NCBI GenBank assembly: GCA_002322035.1 | Contig: DCNF01000056.1 | Span: 24,874 to 40,872, forward strand | Source: Geobacter sp. UBA1603 | GTDB taxonomy: Bacteria > Desulfobacterota > Desulfuromonadia > Geobacterales > Pseudopelobacteraceae | DNA: 15,999 nt | Reading direction: 5' to 3' | Shown: positions 15,372 through 15,999 of the stretch, in pieces | How positions within the stretch are numbered: position 1 is the stretch's first letter | Layout of the letters: each line of letters opens with the position of its first letter | Made by a program: the position numbers and the translations under genes | Notes under the pieces: generated by a model | What the model was told of the DNA's origin: nothing | What the model saw: the letters and a program-made list of their open reading frames with translations, nothing else | Database searches by the model: none

Positions 15372-15412
15372 GTAAGGTGTCCACGGAATGGGGTCCCGGA
15401 ATGGGGTCAAAG
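15366..15412 (+). repeat. RAYT-associated boundary repeat, copy e
   Basis: The head AATTAAGTAAGGTGTCC is followed by two units CGGAATGGGGTC at 15384-15395 and 15397-15408, a 13-base period. It ends the transposase gene. Its tail leads straight into the AAAGGGG that serves as ribosome site for the macro-domain gene. Confidence 0.75.
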
Positions 15413-15420
15413 GGGTGCGT

Positions 15421-15990
15421 ATGTCGACGTTTCTCGAAATAATCAGGGCGGATATCACAACATGTGTCGTTGATGCTATCGTCAATGCGGCAAACAATAC
15501 GCTTTTGGGCGGCGGCGGCGTCGACGGAGCGATTCACCGGGCTGCCGGCCCGGAACTCGTCCGGGAATGCGCCACGCTTGGCGGCTGTCAGACCGGTGAC
15601 GCCAAAATAACCACAGGGTATAACCTGCCGGCCCGGTATGTGATCCATACGGTCGGGCCGGTCTGGCATGGCGGACACCAGGGCGAACCGGAACAGCTTC
15701 GCAGCGCCTATCTCCGTTGCTTCGAGGTGGCCCGGGAGAATGGTGTTAAGAGCATCGCTTTTCCGGCCATCAGCTGCGGGGTATATGGTTTTCCGATGAA
15801 AGCCGGTGCGGAAATAGCCTTGAAAGAGGGAAAACATGCTGCCGATACAGACGATTTTGAGCGGATCAGTTTTGTTCTGTTCAACAGTGAAGCTGCAGAC
15901 GTGTATCGTCAAGCGGCGCAGGCGATCTTTGGGCCTACATCTCTAATATCACCGGAAGGATCACCGGACGGCGTTCGATACTCTTTTTGA
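15421..15990 (+). CDS. Macro-domain protein (probable ADP-ribosyl or O-acetyl-ADP-ribose hydrolase)
   Basis: The 189-residue protein is a single macro domain of the YmdB/MacroD type. Visible ligand-binding elements are D11-I12 (adenine contact), NAAN at 22-25, GGGGVDGAIH at 30-39, AISCGVYGFP at 116-125 and the closing strand FVLFNS. MacroD relatives hydrolyse O-acetyl-ADP-ribose and remove ADP-ribose from acidic side chains; they act in the cytoplasm. The start at 15421 is chosen because AAAGGGG lies about eight bases upstream and family proteins begin close to this point; a longer frame from 15388 is encoded by the repeat itself. The last 18 residues (about 172-189) are not part of the domain. 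Its promoter is not visible. Confidence 0.88.
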   Translation: MSTFLEIIRADITTCVVDAIVNAANNTLLGGGGVDGAIHRAAGPELVRECATLGGCQTGDAKITTGYNLPARYVIHTVGPVWHGGHQGEPEQLRSAYLRCFEVARENGVKSIAFPAISCGVYGFPMKAGAEIALKEGKHAADTDDFERISFVLFNSEAADVYRQAAQAIFGPTSLISPEGSPDGVRYSF

Positions 15991-15999
15991 AAAAACGCC

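Larger units (their letters stand above)
14604..15412 (+). mobile_element. RAYT unit: tyrosine transposase flanked by inverted boundary repeats
   Basis: The transposase gene is enclosed by copy d (inverted, 14604-14670) and copy e (direct, 15366-15412). Heads pair as CACCATACTTAATT on the left and AATTAAGTAAGGTG on the right. REP-associated tyrosine transposases are known to sit beside the repeats they are thought to mobilise. Target-site duplications are not expected for this HUH/Y1 class and none is claimed. Confidence 0.65.

Noticed and set aside
12705..15412. The repeated boundary sequence as a CRISPR array
   Set aside because: Copies are hundreds of bases apart, one is inverted, the spaces are whole genes, and no cas gene is present.

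Overview
The window looks like a chromosomal piece of a Desulfuromonadales/Geobacterales bacterium. The main reasons are a divergently controlled sfrBA pair (soluble NADPH-dependent Fe(III)/viologen oxidoreductase, first described in Geobacter), a multiheme lipoprotein cytochrome c, and moderately GC-rich coding DNA. No rRNA, tRNA or CRISPR array was seen, and no gene-free stretch exceeds 300 bases.

Layout. Positions 1-667 (minus) hold the N-terminal part of a GAF-domain signalling protein that runs off the left edge. Divergent to it are an ABC-F ATPase (841-2784) and a secreted single-domain rhodanese (2859-3233). Converging on these is a tight minus-strand group: a five-heme lipoprotein cytochrome (5087-6445), a radical SAM protein (3406-5073) and a tiny four-cysteine protein (3230-3409) coupled through a GTGA overlap. 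A rho-independent terminator (6630-6657) closes the next minus-strand operon, sfrB (9267-11291) then sfrA (6681-9227). Their AT-rich upstream region is shared with a divergent M29-type aminopeptidase (11513-12643) and carries palindromes, one with a Fur-box-like core.

From about 12.65 kb onward the window becomes an accessory island with a cassette-like layout: an MntA/HepT toxin-antitoxin pair, a second unrelated MNT/HEPN pair, an AT-rich secreted Rap1a/Tai-like protein, a REP-associated tyrosine transposase (RAYT) and a macro-domain protein. Each cassette boundary is marked by the same repeat, head AATTAAGTAAGGTGTC followed by 12-13 bp iterations resembling CCCGGAACTAT. Five copies were found: four in direct orientation and one inverted. 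The direct copy that follows each of three genes supplies that gene's stop codon. A 52-bp duplication of the second MNT/HEPN junction sits before the first MntA and has given it a hybrid N-terminus.

How the parts work together. SfrBA would move electrons from NADPH in the cytoplasm. The cytochrome group belongs to the cell envelope redox machinery, though its partner and the radical SAM product are unknown. The island appears to be a defence/stress-type collection built by duplication and recombination at RAYT-associated repeats. That mechanism is inference; the repeat positions, shared stop codons and 52-bp scar are directly visible.
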